Shown one piece after another: positions 17,701 to 25,667 of a stretch of 64,000 bases of DNA. The notes under the pieces were generated by a model. The model saw only the letters and a program-made list of their open reading frames with translations, was not told the origin of the DNA and ran no database searches. The stretch is taken from the NCBI GenBank assembly GCA_052115395.1, contig JBFRGO010000001.1, one strand, 5' to 3'. The position numbers and the translations under genes are program-made. The stretch comes from Noviluteimonas sp052115395 (GTDB lineage Bacteria > Pseudomonadota > Gammaproteobacteria > Xanthomonadales > Xanthomonadaceae). Position 1 is the first letter of the stretch. Each line of letters opens with the position of its first letter.

Positions 17701-17850
17701 CTCGTAGCCCTGATGGACCAAGTCTTGGATGAACTCGCGTTCTAGAGCGTCTTCGCTCTGATAGCTTTCCGCGGCCTTCCATTCCCGGGTGTACTTGTCC
17801 AGAACGATGAAGGTATTCGACTCGGCAATGGACCTGAGGTAATCAGCCAT
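14749..17850 (-). CDS. hsdR: Type I restriction endonuclease subunit R (HsdR)
   Basis: A 1033-residue motor/nuclease subunit of a type I restriction enzyme. The N-terminal nuclease domain has the D...ExK motif (VLVNGLPLVQVELKKRG). Helicase motifs follow: Walker A WHTTGSGKTLTSF, DECH box FIFDECHRSQFGE, motif III FGFTGTPIF, and the late motif QAYSRTNRIF. It translocates DNA and cleaves unmethylated DNA when bound to HsdM2S. Its ATG overlaps the prrC stop by 8 bp, so it is translationally coupled. It is the last gene of hsdM-hsdS-prrC-hsdR. Confidence 0.97.
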   Translation of the reverse strand: MADYLRSIAESNTFIVLDKYTREWKAAESYQSEDALEREFIQDLVHQGYEFLPALNTPDALLANVRVQLQALNQVQFSDGEWRRFVETYLDRPSEGIAEKTRKLHDDYIHDFVFDDGHIQNIYLLDKKRIARNKVQVIKQFEQTGGHANRYDVTVLVNGLPLVQVELKKRGVAIREAFNQLHRYSKESFNSDHSLYKFLQLFVISNGTDTRYFANTTRRDKNSFDFTMNWAKSDNGLIKDLKDFTATFFQKHTFLNVLLHYSVFDVSNTLLVMRPYQIAATERILWKIKSAHEAKSWSNPEGGGYVWHTTGSGKTLTSFKAARLATELEFIDKVFFVVDRKDLDYQTMKEYQRFSPDSVNGSDSTAGLKRNLSKDDNKIVVTTIQKLNNLMKSEGDLPIYGKQVVFIFDECHRSQFGEAQKNLKKKFKKFYQFGFTGTPIFPKNALGAETTASVFGRQLHSYVITDAIRDEKVLKFKVDYNDVRPQFKAIESEQDEVTLSAAENKQALLHPDRIREVTRYILNNFRQKTHRLQAGAVGFNAMFAVSSVDAAKLYYEAFKTLQKESAKPLKVATIFSFAANEEQDAIGEIQDESFDVSAMNSSAKEFLSAAIADYNSLFKTNFSVDSDGFQNYYRDLAKQVKAKEVDLLIVVGMFLTGFDAPMLNTLFVDKNLRFHGLMQAYSRTNRIFDATKTFGNIVTFRDLEKATVDAITLFGDNNTKNVVLEKSYREYMEGFTDVLTGEARRGFVEVVRELEQRFPDPAAIEKEVDKKVFAKLFGEYLRVENVLQNYDEFASLKALQNVDISDPVAVESFKASHYLTDESLAALQAIKLPTERKLQDYRSTYNDIRDWLRREKAAADKGQSTIDWDDVVFEVDLLKSQEINLDYILELIFEHNKKNRSKANLVDEVRRVIRASVGNRAKETLLVDFINATDLDQIGDKASVIEAFFSFAQAEQRREAQELITAEDLNAEAARRYIATSLKREFASESGTELNAVLPKMSPLNPHYLVKKQSVFRAIAAFVEKFKGVGGQI

Positions 17851-19006
17851 TTAGAACTTCCTGTTGCTGAAGGTAGCCGTAGTTGCCGGTCAAGTGATTA
17901 AGCAGAAAGCTGACAATCTGTTTCTCCTGTGGCGTTGGCTCGGTGACCGTGTCATTGGAGAGGGTGCTGTGGCTGGTGAACTGGATAATGCGGTTCAAAT
18001 AAGTTTGCCGGTCGTCAGGAAGCAGTTCCGACCACCTCTGGTATCCCAGAAAACTTGCAGTCTTTTCGTATAAGTTGCGCAACAGGGTGAAGTGGTAGCG
18101 TTGAACATCGTCGGCGGCAATCGCCTCCTCCAGAGCCTTCTTGAGATACAGGTGATAGGAAAAGCTCCTGTTGGAGTCACCATATTTGACATTAAGGAAG
18201 TAGGTACCGTCCTCGAGCCGCTCCAGGAGGTAACAGCCTTCTTTCTTGCCACTCGCACTCAGACCGAGCTCGTTGTGGAGCACGTTGTAGAAGAGGGGGT
18301 TGTGAGTGGTGATGACAAACTTGAGCTCAGATTCGCTGCTCTTAATCAGCCCAGCGAGATTCACAGCTAGCTCGATCAGGTGGTTGTCGTCCAGCGAGCT
18401 AACGGGGTCGTCGATGAAGACATACTGGAGCCGATCGAACTCTCGGGTCTCACGACTCTCTTCCTCAGCGACGTTGAGCGTACTGATGACTTGATCCAGC
18501 AGCGCATAGAAGACGCTCCAGATGAAGTTGCTTTCTTCGGCCTTTGAAATCTTGAGGTTGTGAGACCGATTGTCGTCGCCGCGTTCAAGCGAGAAGGTGA
18601 CCTCGGCCAGGTCCTCGCTAAAATGCGGCATCAGTTTGTCGTTGGCATACCGCTGAAAATATTTGACGATGTTTCCGTCCTGCCCGAGATCCTTGAGCAG
18701 CGTGAGCAACCAATCAGTAAATGAGTTGGGCTGGATCTTCAGCTTGGGCTCGGCATCAAGAGCCAAATCGTTGTCCCAATAAAACAGGTCCTCGGTAAAG
18801 GCGTTGTAGTACAGAATCTTGCTACGCGTCAGCTCGGGCTGATCTTCCGACTCCCCACTCCCACCCCCCTCGACCCTGGGTGCGATGAGCCGCTTGAATT
18901 CACGCGACAGACGCGTTTTTCCGGTGCCGTTAAAAGCATAGATCAGCTGCACCTTCTTATTTGCGTCTTTAACGTGCTGAGAGATGTCGGTCAGCGTCTT
19001 CCCCAT
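17843..19006 (-). CDS. prrC: PrrC-type anticodon nuclease guarding the type I RM system
   Basis: A 387-residue protein with an ABC-type ATPase domain and a C-terminal RNase region. The Walker A AFNGTGKT is at 24-31, a degenerate signature SKAEES at 154-159, Walker B with D-loop (FIDDPVSSLDD) at 197-207, and H235 in the H-switch. The C-terminus has R310, E314 and H346. Published E. coli PrrC uses R320, E324 and H356 with D287 for tRNA recognition; here D277-R310-E314-H346 have the same spacing at a constant offset of 10. PrrC is held silent by the type I enzyme and cleaves tRNA-Lys when a phage disables restriction. Its place between hsdS and hsdR matches the E. coli prr locus. The tRNA target here is inferred. 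Confidence 0.9.
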   Translation of the reverse strand: MGKTLTDISQHVKDANKKVQLIYAFNGTGKTRLSREFKRLIAPRVEGGGSGESEDQPELTRSKILYYNAFTEDLFYWDNDLALDAEPKLKIQPNSFTDWLLTLLKDLGQDGNIVKYFQRYANDKLMPHFSEDLAEVTFSLERGDDNRSHNLKISKAEESNFIWSVFYALLDQVISTLNVAEEESRETREFDRLQYVFIDDPVSSLDDNHLIELAVNLAGLIKSSESELKFVITTHNPLFYNVLHNELGLSASGKKEGCYLLERLEDGTYFLNVKYGDSNRSFSYHLYLKKALEEAIAADDVQRYHFTLLRNLYEKTASFLGYQRWSELLPDDRQTYLNRIIQFTSHSTLSNDTVTEPTPQEKQIVSFLLNHLTGNYGYLQQQEVLNG

Positions 19007-19007
19007 C

Positions 19008-20300
19008 TCAGCGCCCCACCGCTTCCAATTGAGGGAAGCTCAGAAGATGGTCGCGGTAGTATGCGTACTGCATATGGCGCAACTCGACTTCCCGCGGCAA
19101 TTTTTCGCTGATTGACTTGGTGAGAGTGTCGAATTCGTCAAGGATCTCGGCAATACGGCCCTGCTCCGCTAATGACGGAACGGGAACTAGAATTTTCTTG
19201 AAACGTTCTTTGGAAATATTGAAACGTGTGACCCCACTCGCTGTTTTTGCAATCTGAGCTCGCATATGGCTGCTACGGAAAAGGTGCTTAGAGAATTCCG
19301 GGGTTATCGATACGTCACTGTTAAATCTAACGCCGAATGAAAAACTATTGAGATAGACCTTCTCCGTAGGGCGCGCCGTGACAGCTGAAGACATCCCCGC
19401 GTCCTCAGGGGTCTCCGAGGATGCGGTGAACAGGACGTCGCCGTAGCGAACGTCGTTTTGCTTCTCGGCACCAGAGACCTTGACGTGCCCAAGAGCACTG
19501 AAATCAACAGCGTGATTGGCGAATATATTCTTGTAAGAAACGTACTTCGCGTTGCCGTCCGTGAAATCCGACTTCGTTTTTCCGTTCAGGCCACCGTAAA
19601 TTTCAGCCAGTTGGCCGAGCGGTTTCCATGTGACGTGCGGATCATCGAAGCTCAGTAGCTGATCGCAGTAGTGCCGGTATTGCCTAGTGCGGGCTTTGAG
19701 CTCGGCATTGAGCTCGGTGGTTAGCTCGGCGGTCAGCTCCGCGAAAGCGTCCAGAATCCGGACGATCTCCGTTTGGATTGCGAGTGACTTGGAGGGCAGG
19801 TCTGGACATGGGATGGGGACTCGTATCTTCGCCAGATCCGTAGCTGATACATCAATCACCTTGATCCCCTTCGCGAACTTCCTTTTGTCCTTAGCAAACG
19901 TGTCCGTTTGCGTGAAATAGGCAAAGTACTTCCCCAATAGAACATTGCCGGGCTTCACGATGGTTGCATGGCCGCCAGTGACGGCCTGCCGCTCGCCGAG
20001 ATACACCAAGGCCTTCCCGACATCGTCGATGTTTTCGCTCGTATTGGTGATTACGACATCGCCCTTATCAACCTTGCGAAGCTGCTTGGCCAGTTCCGGT
20101 GACACAAATGACTTGGTTTTTTCTGTTGATAGGCCGTAATAGGTGTATATCTGGCCATAGTGAATGGCGGGTACGCCCGTTTCGGTGAAGTCCTTTTTCT
20201 GAAGCCCATTGCCGCGAACCAATGTGGCCAGTTCCCCCAGCGGCTTCCACTCCACCGCCATGCCATCTAGTAGCGTGCCCAGACGGTTCACCCTGCTCAT
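19008..20300 (-). CDS. hsdS: Type I restriction-modification specificity subunit S (HsdS)
   Basis: A 430-residue specificity subunit with two target-recognition domains, one for each half of the bipartite DNA site. Each starts with a similar motif (EWKPLGELATLVRGNGLQKKDF and TWKPLGQLAEIYGGLNGKTK regions), and each is followed by a helical spacer (for example IVRILDAFAELTAELTTELNAE) that sets the gap between the half-sites. It overlaps hsdM by an ATGA and lies 1 bp before prrC. The recognition sequence cannot be read from the protein. Confidence 0.95.
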   Translation of the reverse strand: MSRVNRLGTLLDGMAVEWKPLGELATLVRGNGLQKKDFTETGVPAIHYGQIYTYYGLSTEKTKSFVSPELAKQLRKVDKGDVVITNTSENIDDVGKALVYLGERQAVTGGHATIVKPGNVLLGKYFAYFTQTDTFAKDKRKFAKGIKVIDVSATDLAKIRVPIPCPDLPSKSLAIQTEIVRILDAFAELTAELTTELNAELKARTRQYRHYCDQLLSFDDPHVTWKPLGQLAEIYGGLNGKTKSDFTDGNAKYVSYKNIFANHAVDFSALGHVKVSGAEKQNDVRYGDVLFTASSETPEDAGMSSAVTARPTEKVYLNSFSFGVRFNSDVSITPEFSKHLFRSSHMRAQIAKTASGVTRFNISKERFKKILVPVPSLAEQGRIAEILDEFDTLTKSISEKLPREVELRHMQYAYYRDHLLSFPQLEAVGR

Positions 20301-21853
20301 ACCCTGGACTCCGCGCCCTCAATATCAGCGACCAGGGCATCGGTCTGCTTACGGAGTCTGTCGATACTGGCGACTGTATCTTTCAACTCGGCGTTGAGTT
20401 GAACAATGTTAACGACGTCGCGGGTCTCCTTCGCTTCCAGATAACTGCTGACCGTGAGGTTGTAGTCGTTGGCGGCAATTCGTTCGACCAGCACAGATTG
20501 CGAGAAGTGGTCTACATCAACCTTGCTGTCAAAGGCCCGCATAATTTGCTCGATGTGGTCGTCGAGCAGCACGTTATTGTTGGTTTCCTTCTTGAATAGA
20601 TTGCTTGCGTCAATAAACTGGGTGCGCGTGTCAGTCTTGTTCTTCGCCAGCACCAGAATGTTCACAGCGATGCCGGTTCCATAGAACAGGTTGGGTGCCA
20701 GCGAAATCACCGTTTCGACGTAGTTGTTGTCGACCAGGTACTGGCGGATTTTCTGCTCCGCGCCACCGCGGTAGAAGATGCCGGGAAAGCAGACGATGGC
20801 AGCACGGCCCTTGCTAGAGAGATAGGAAAGCGCGTGCAACACGAACGCAAAGTCGGCCTTCGACTTCGGCGCTAGCACGCCTGCCGGAGCGAAGCGCTCG
20901 TCGTTAATCAGAGTGGGGTCGTCGCTGCCGATCCATTTCACCGAGTACGGCGGGTTGGAGACGATCGCATCGAACGGTTTGTCGCCGCCGAAGTGCGGAT
21001 CGGTCAAGGTATTACCCAGCTGGACGTTGAACTTGTCATAGTTAATGTTGTGCAGGAACATGTTCATCCGCGCCAAGTTGTACGTGGTGTGGTTGATCTC
21101 CTGACCGAAAAATCCATCCTCGATGATGTGTGCGTCAAAATGCTTCTTGGCCTGTAGTAGCAGCGAGCCGGAGCCACATGCCGGGTCGTAGATCTTGTTG
21201 ACGCTCGTCTGCTTGTGCATGGCCAATCGGGCAATCAGCTTGGACACATGCTGCGGGGTGAAGAATTCGCCGCCAGACTTGCCCGCATTGGCCGCGTAGT
21301 TCGAGATCAGGAACTCATAAGCATCACCAAACAGATCGATATGGGCGGCGTCGAAGTGGCCGAAATCCAAGCCTTCTACGCCCTTGAGCACACGGGCCAG
21401 ACGGGCGTTCTTGTCCTTGACGGTGTTGCCAAGACGGTTGCTGGTGGTGTCGAAGTCGGCAAACAGTCCCTTGATGTCGTGCTCGGAGGGGTAGCCGTTG
21501 GCAGAGCTTTCGATGGCGGCAAATATGGCGGCCAAGTCAGTATTCAATTTCTCGTTGTTGTGGGCCTTGGCGACCACGTTGGCGAAAAGCTGGCTGGGGT
21601 AAATGAAATACCCTTTTGTCTTGACAGCATCGTCCTTGATTTCGGGCGTAATGACGTCGTCGCCCAGTCCGGCGTAGCGAATACTTTCGTCCCCACCTTC
21701 GATATAGCTGGCAAAGTTCTCGCTGATGAAGCGATAGAACAGCGTGCCAAGAACGTACTGTTTGAAATCCCAGCCGTCGACGGCACCGCGCACATCATTG
21801 GCGATCTGCCAGATCTGGCGTTGCAGGGCGGCGCGTTGTTGAGTGCTGGTCAT
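20297..21853 (-). CDS. hsdM: Type I restriction-modification methyltransferase subunit M (HsdM)
   Basis: A 518-residue N6-adenine methyltransferase subunit. An N-terminal HsdM helical domain (IWQIANDVRGAVDGWDFKQYVLG) precedes the SAM-binding motif DPACGSGSLLL and the catalytic NPPY motif (AIVSNPPYSVKW). It modifies the host copy of the HsdS-defined site. It is the first gene of the leftward operon, and a long gene-free region lies upstream. It overlaps hsdS by 4 bp. Confidence 0.97.
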   Translation of the reverse strand: MTSTQQRAALQRQIWQIANDVRGAVDGWDFKQYVLGTLFYRFISENFASYIEGGDESIRYAGLGDDVITPEIKDDAVKTKGYFIYPSQLFANVVAKAHNNEKLNTDLAAIFAAIESSANGYPSEHDIKGLFADFDTTSNRLGNTVKDKNARLARVLKGVEGLDFGHFDAAHIDLFGDAYEFLISNYAANAGKSGGEFFTPQHVSKLIARLAMHKQTSVNKIYDPACGSGSLLLQAKKHFDAHIIEDGFFGQEINHTTYNLARMNMFLHNINYDKFNVQLGNTLTDPHFGGDKPFDAIVSNPPYSVKWIGSDDPTLINDERFAPAGVLAPKSKADFAFVLHALSYLSSKGRAAIVCFPGIFYRGGAEQKIRQYLVDNNYVETVISLAPNLFYGTGIAVNILVLAKNKTDTRTQFIDASNLFKKETNNNVLLDDHIEQIMRAFDSKVDVDHFSQSVLVERIAANDYNLTVSSYLEAKETRDVVNIVQLNAELKDTVASIDRLRKQTDALVADIEGAESRV

Positions 21854-22580
21854 GCAATGGTTCCTGCAACGTTAAAATTCGCCAGTTGTCGGGCCGAGGC
21901 GCTGAACTGGCTGGAAAGGGTGCCCGGTGCACTTGCCGAGGTGCGGGATCTACACCTTTGGGGTGTTCTGTGCTTTTCTTGAAATATCGTGTGCCGCTTT
22001 CGACGTAGTTCGGTGCTCCCCTCCCCCGGGAGGACCGCCAGTAATGGCGCGTGCGAGCGTCGATACGTAGCATTGAGCAGAAGTACATTTTTCGGCGGAC
22101 GGCAGACGTCGCGCCGCCGGCGCGTCGGCTCCGGAAAACTCGTCTTGCCGTGTGAGTCGCCCCTGGCATCAATTCGCAACTTGGGGCATCCATACCTCCA
22201 CGCCGAGGCTGCGCGGGGTTGCCCAGGGAGTTCTCGGCGAACCGATTGACTGATCGCGCCCGACAAGGGTGTATATCGGCTGGATCTGCTGGCCCAGTCG
22301 CTTTGGACAGGCTTTCGCTTGACCGATGCCTCCGCGGCCCTCGAGGAGGACTTTGCCCTTTTTTTCACCCCTACTGTTACGAGCTCGGCCCGATCGAGGT
22401 GTTCCCGAATCTCTCGGCCGACGAGAATCCCCACTCGGCTGTCTTCCATTCCACCCCGTCCCCGCCCCAAATGGGTCAACAGAACAGAATTTAACAGTTC
22501 TGAGCCCCTGGGACGGCCGTTGGGGGCCCAGACCCTGCCAAAGCCCGTTCTAGCCGGCCTGGCAATAGGATGGCGCACCG
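21854..22580. other. Gene-free stretch upstream of hsdM
   Basis: About 730 bp between hsdM and the next supported gene. It must hold the hsdM promoter. Open frames here are Arg/Ser/Pro-rich without family motifs or convincing ribosome-binding sites. An inverted repeat ACACC-tttgg-GGTGT lies about 100 bp upstream of the hsdM start. No RNA gene, IS end or tRNA is recognised. Confidence 0.4.
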
Positions 22581-23045
22581 CTACTCGTAAAAGCCGGCAA
22601 CCACGTGGACCAGCAGTTCCGCCACAAGGGTCTCGGTCACACGATGGAGAGGCAGGCTGGACGTCTCGACTTCGTTAATCCAGCCGGATGGGCGACTCGT
22701 TGAAATCCGCACTCGCCGCAGTTCCTCGTCGCGCTCGATTGTGACGTGCGGTCTTGAGAAAAGAGCATCTGCCGCCCTTGCGTCATCGACGAACGTAAAG
22801 TTGATGAGCAGTTTGGTCTGGGCCGAAAACGAGTGTTCCACTGTGATGCTCGTGTCGACAGTTCGCATATGCCGGGTTGCGCGTTCAATCGCGGGAATAA
22901 CGACACTTTCCACAGCCACGACAAACGCTTGAGAGAATCGACGATCGGCGTCTTGTTTTAGCTTGGCTCTGGCTCGCCGCTCCTCCATTTTGATCGCACG
23001 GCCGCGAACCAATTGGGCAAACTTTTCTGACAGGTCTTCTTTCAT
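22581..23045 (-). CDS. Hypothetical basic helical protein of the island
   Basis: A 154-residue protein that I do not recognise. The first third is a charged helix (EKFAQLVRGRAIKMEERRARAKLKQDADRRF). The remainder looks like a compact alpha/beta domain (KLLINFTFVDD, HVTIERDEELRRVRIS) ending in a helix. The start at 23045 is supported by GAGGAA 7 bp upstream and by an operator-like repeat (TGACAAC) 23-46 bp upstream. It has no signal peptide or membrane segment. It lies between the RM operon and the replication-like ATPase. A self-regulated DNA-binding role would fit the context but is unproven. Confidence 0.6.
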   Translation of the reverse strand: MKEDLSEKFAQLVRGRAIKMEERRARAKLKQDADRRFSQAFVVAVESVVIPAIERATRHMRTVDTSITVEHSFSAQTKLLINFTFVDDARAADALFSRPHVTIERDEELRRVRISTSRPSGWINEVETSSLPLHRVTETLVAELLVHVVAGFYE

Positions 23046-23067
23046 ACGTGTTCCTCGCAGTTTTAAC

Positions 23068-23091
23068 TGACAACTGACAACTCGGTTGTCA
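23068..23091. promoter_or_regulatory. TGACAAC direct plus inverted repeat (operator candidate)
   Basis: TGACAAC occurs at 23068-23074 and again at 23075-23081. It is followed after TCG by its inverse GTTGTCA (23085-23091). The TGACAAC-TCG-GTTGTCA palindrome lies just upstream of the hypothetical gene starting at 23045 and is a plausible operator or iteron. Confidence 0.55.
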
Positions 23092-23374
23092 CATTGAATG
23101 TGGTCAGGTCCGGCAGTCGCCGTCCCCCGTGCGAGCCAACTCGGAGGAAGGACCCGTACTTCCTTTTGCCGATGCCGCCCAACAGCTCGGTTCGACGTTT
23201 GTCGCCGCCAGCGCCGGTGCTTGCGCTCAAGTGCGCCCAAGTCGAGTTGCGAACAGTTCCGCGATGAGCGCGACCTGCGCGCGCTCAAGTGCAGGGGGTA
23301 TGGGGGATGAGCGCGCGCGCCTTTGAGCGCGCAGTCGAGAGCCCACGCGCTGGCTGCAGTTCTAGCGCAAACGC
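23092..23374. other. Repeat-containing spacer downstream of the RepA-like gene
   Basis: No gene is supported. GCGCTCAAGTGC occurs twice (23223-23234 and 23281-23292). The second copy, as GCGCGCTCAA (23279-23288), is inverted at 23323-23332 (TTGAGCGCGC) and could form a hairpin with a 34-base loop. It could be an origin, a terminator of the RepA-like gene, or neither. Confidence 0.35.
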
Positions 23375-24481
23375 TCATTGCCCGCGCTCCTCGGCCACAA
23401 CCCATCGCTCTGATCGGTGTCGATGACGAGTCTGATATTCCTGCCTCCGGATACGGCCGACGCGCTCCAAACGCACTAGCGCTCGAGCAAACCTGGCCTT
23501 GCCGTCGGCTCCCTTCAGCGCCCACGACGGCATATCGGGACGATGTTTCAGCGCGTGGAAGGCAGTGAATGCGCCCATCGTGGCCGTCGGAACGTCGCAG
23601 GTCGCCGCTCGCAGACACGCGAGCACGTCGCCGTTGTCCGCGGCGATGTTAGGATCATTTGAGATGGCCGTGACAAGTTCGGCGGCCGTCGTCGGAACAA
23701 GAACGCCGTGGTCGTTCCACCTGAAAGTCAATGGCGCTGCAATCGGTCCAAGGTTGTTCTTCTCCATCGCGAGTACGATCGCACCGCTGTCCTTGCCCAG
23801 CGCGAAGCGAGCGCGCGCTGAGTTGTGCCACGCGGTCGATCCGGAATATGAGTTGCCCGCTGGCCCAGATCGCGCAGCCGCCTTGTCGATATGCGCCAGC
23901 AAAAGCATCGCTGCCCCTACCTCACGCCCCAAGCCGGCCAGCAATCGAAGAAAAGCGCGCACTTGACGCCGATCGTTTTCGTTGCCGTCAAAGGCGTCGG
24001 AGGCGTTATCAATGATGACCAATACCGCACCACCAGCCGCCTCTCGGAGTTCGGCCATCGTGGCCGTCGGCACGATCCAGCGCGCGCCAGCGTCCAGGCG
24101 CTCGGCTGCGAGCGTCGCATCCCCGCCGGAGCCGTCGAGGATGACTAAGAAGGCAGCCACGGCATGGGGGTCGAGGCCGTAGGCTTGAACAATCTTGTGC
24201 AATCGCCAACGGACAACTGAGGAGGGATCTTCTAGCGAGGCAAACACTACTCGCCCACGACGAACCCGACGACCGGCAAATGGCACTCCGGCGGCGACGT
24301 GCGCTGCAATGATCAGCGCCAAGATGGACTTCCCCGCACCGCCGTGGCCGCCGAGCAGCACTACAGCGACTGGGATGAGGCCATCGACCACGTATTCGGC
24401 AGAAGGCGGCTCCGCGCTTGTCAGGTCGTGCACATCGACACGGACAAGATTAGCGATAGGAGCCTCGGTCTCGCGATTCAC
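23375..24481 (-). CDS. RepA-like AAA family ATPase (DnaB/RecA-fold)
   Basis: A 368-residue RecA-fold ATPase of the RepA/AAA_25 type, common in plasmids and integrative elements, where it acts as a replicative helicase or helicase loader. It has Walker A GGHGGAGKS, a second strand motif (VVFASLEDP), Walker B VLVIIDNASD, and LLAHIDKA. The C-terminal part has a possible winged-helix region. The GTG at 24481 is chosen because GAGGTGG precedes it; the longer open frame to 24712 is Arg/Pro-rich and unlikely to be coding. It lies downstream of the AlpA-like gene, a usual pairing in P4-like islands. Confidence 0.8.
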   Translation of the reverse strand: MNRETEAPIANLVRVDVHDLTSAEPPSAEYVVDGLIPVAVVLLGGHGGAGKSILALIIAAHVAAGVPFAGRRVRRGRVVFASLEDPSSVVRWRLHKIVQAYGLDPHAVAAFLVILDGSGGDATLAAERLDAGARWIVPTATMAELREAAGGAVLVIIDNASDAFDGNENDRRQVRAFLRLLAGLGREVGAAMLLLAHIDKAAARSGPAGNSYSGSTAWHNSARARFALGKDSGAIVLAMEKNNLGPIAAPLTFRWNDHGVLVPTTAAELVTAISNDPNIAADNGDVLACLRAATCDVPTATMGAFTAFHALKHRPDMPSWALKGADGKARFARALVRLERVGRIRRQEYQTRHRHRSERWVVAEERGQ

Positions 24482-24629
24482 AATCCCACCTCGGAACCAC
24501 CGAAGAGCTGAAAACCGACGGGCGCGACTCCTAGTCCGAAACGCGGGGAAAACCGCCGGAAAAGGTAGTGGCGATGGCACGCCGCGCGTGGGCGGCACCC
24601 CCAATTCCAGATGTTGGGGCTGCGGTATT

Positions 24630-24830
24630 TCATTTCGTACTAGCCTGCATCTTCGCCAAGCGCTCCGGCAGCGTGCGGAGCGAATCGAGAAAGACAAAGC
24701 GGCGCCGACCAATTAGAAATGTGTCGAGCAACCCTGCGTTTGCAAGCTCGATCGCCTTAGACCTTGCAATACCGTATTCGCGCGCCTTCGGGATGAAGGG
24801 CGCGTATTCCGGGGTTCGGTTGGTAGTCAT
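24630..24830 (-). CDS. AlpA-like helix-turn-helix protein (putative excisionase/regulator)
   Basis: A 66-residue MerR/AlpA-superfamily protein. The helix-turn-helix segment is KAREYGIARSKAIELANAGL, followed by the wing LIGRRRFVFLDSLR. GGAGG lies 7 bp upstream of the ATG. Such proteins activate integrase or act as excisionases in satellite elements. It lies upstream of the RepA-like gene on the same strand. Whether it regulates excision here is inferred. Confidence 0.75.
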   Translation of the reverse strand: MTTNRTPEYAPFIPKAREYGIARSKAIELANAGLLDTFLIGRRRFVFLDSLRTLPERLAKMQASTK

Positions 24831-24885
24831 TGGATTCCTCCGTATTCGCCGATGTTTAGCGGGCGACGGAATCCTGGCGGCCGGA

Positions 24886-25383
24886 CTAAGTAGCCCGGAA
24901 TAGTTCTGCGAGTTTTTGTCGGGTTGATTCCCGACTCAACCACTTGGGCATTGAGATATGCAGGGCCTGAGCAGCTTCAAACTGCTCTTCTACAGCGGCG
25001 ACAATTGCCTCGCCGGACGTTCGATGTTCCTCGGCCACTCGCTGCAGTGCAATTGGCAATGCCGACCAGGCGCGAAGTAGCCGCACACCCTCGACCACAG
25101 CCGCTGCCGACTGCCGTTCTCGTCGGGCTTCGCTGCTCGCAATCACTTCGAATCGCGAATGCCAACGTTGGAGCTGCCGAACCCCGGTTCCCATAGCCTC
25201 GGCAACGATCACCAATGCGATGTCATGCTTCTCTCCAGCGGCCTGCAGTTGCTTAACCCTCACGACAGCTTCGAGATGTCTAGTGCGCTCGAAATTGGTG
25301 GTTCCAAAGCGCTCGGCGTGCTCCGGCCTGACAAACGCACGAAGAGGCGGCCGTCCTCCCCCGCGCTTAGTTGAAACCTTCAT
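24886..25383 (-). CDS. Hypothetical protein, possible HTH regulator of the island
   Basis: A 165-residue soluble protein, not recognised. The N-terminus is basic (VSTKRGGGRPPLRAF). A middle region (ALVIVAEAMGTGVRQLQRWHSRF) resembles a helix-turn-helix of the transposase/Xre type, because G-x-x-x-x-Q-L-x-R-W fits recognition helices. The C-terminus is helical and Ala/Glu-rich. There is no clear ribosome-binding site at the 25383 ATG. It lies upstream of the AlpA-like gene and could be an early gene of the element. Confidence 0.5.
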   Translation of the reverse strand: MKVSTKRGGGRPPLRAFVRPEHAERFGTTNFERTRHLEAVVRVKQLQAAGEKHDIALVIVAEAMGTGVRQLQRWHSRFEVIASSEARRERQSAAAVVEGVRLLRAWSALPIALQRVAEEHRTSGEAIVAAVEEQFEAAQALHISMPKWLSRESTRQKLAELFRAT

Positions 25384-25667
25384 GCAAAAGCAACCGATGC
25401 AGGTAGCTCACGTGCCGCGATTTGCGCCAGATGGTCGTAGTGTTTATCGATCATTGCCAACTTCCCTTACGAGCTCGAATGCCGCAGATCGCCGAATTCC
25501 ATATGCGGCACAAGTTGCCACGAGCGGCCCGTATTCTGGAACCAGTTCTTTATCAACCACGTGACCCCCAAAGTTGTTTACCAGCGTGCGCCGGCGTTCT
25601 TAGGAAATCACTGAAATAGCGCGGCGCACAATAGAGGAAAAAATGCCCGTCCAATGTTTAAGACAAC

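Noticed and set aside
21850..22578. 242-codon leftward open frame upstream of hsdM
   Set aside because: It overlaps the hsdM start, is rich in Arg/Ser/Pro, has no recognisable domain or ribosome-binding site, and reads like non-coding DNA.
23068..23091. CRISPR-like repeat
   Set aside because: Three 7-bp units without spacers; an operator or iteron is more likely. No CRISPR array or cas gene is seen in the window.
24482..24712. N-terminal extension of the RepA-like ATPase
   Set aside because: The extra 77 codons are Arg/Pro-rich and unlike the family; GTG at 24481 has a good Shine-Dalgarno.
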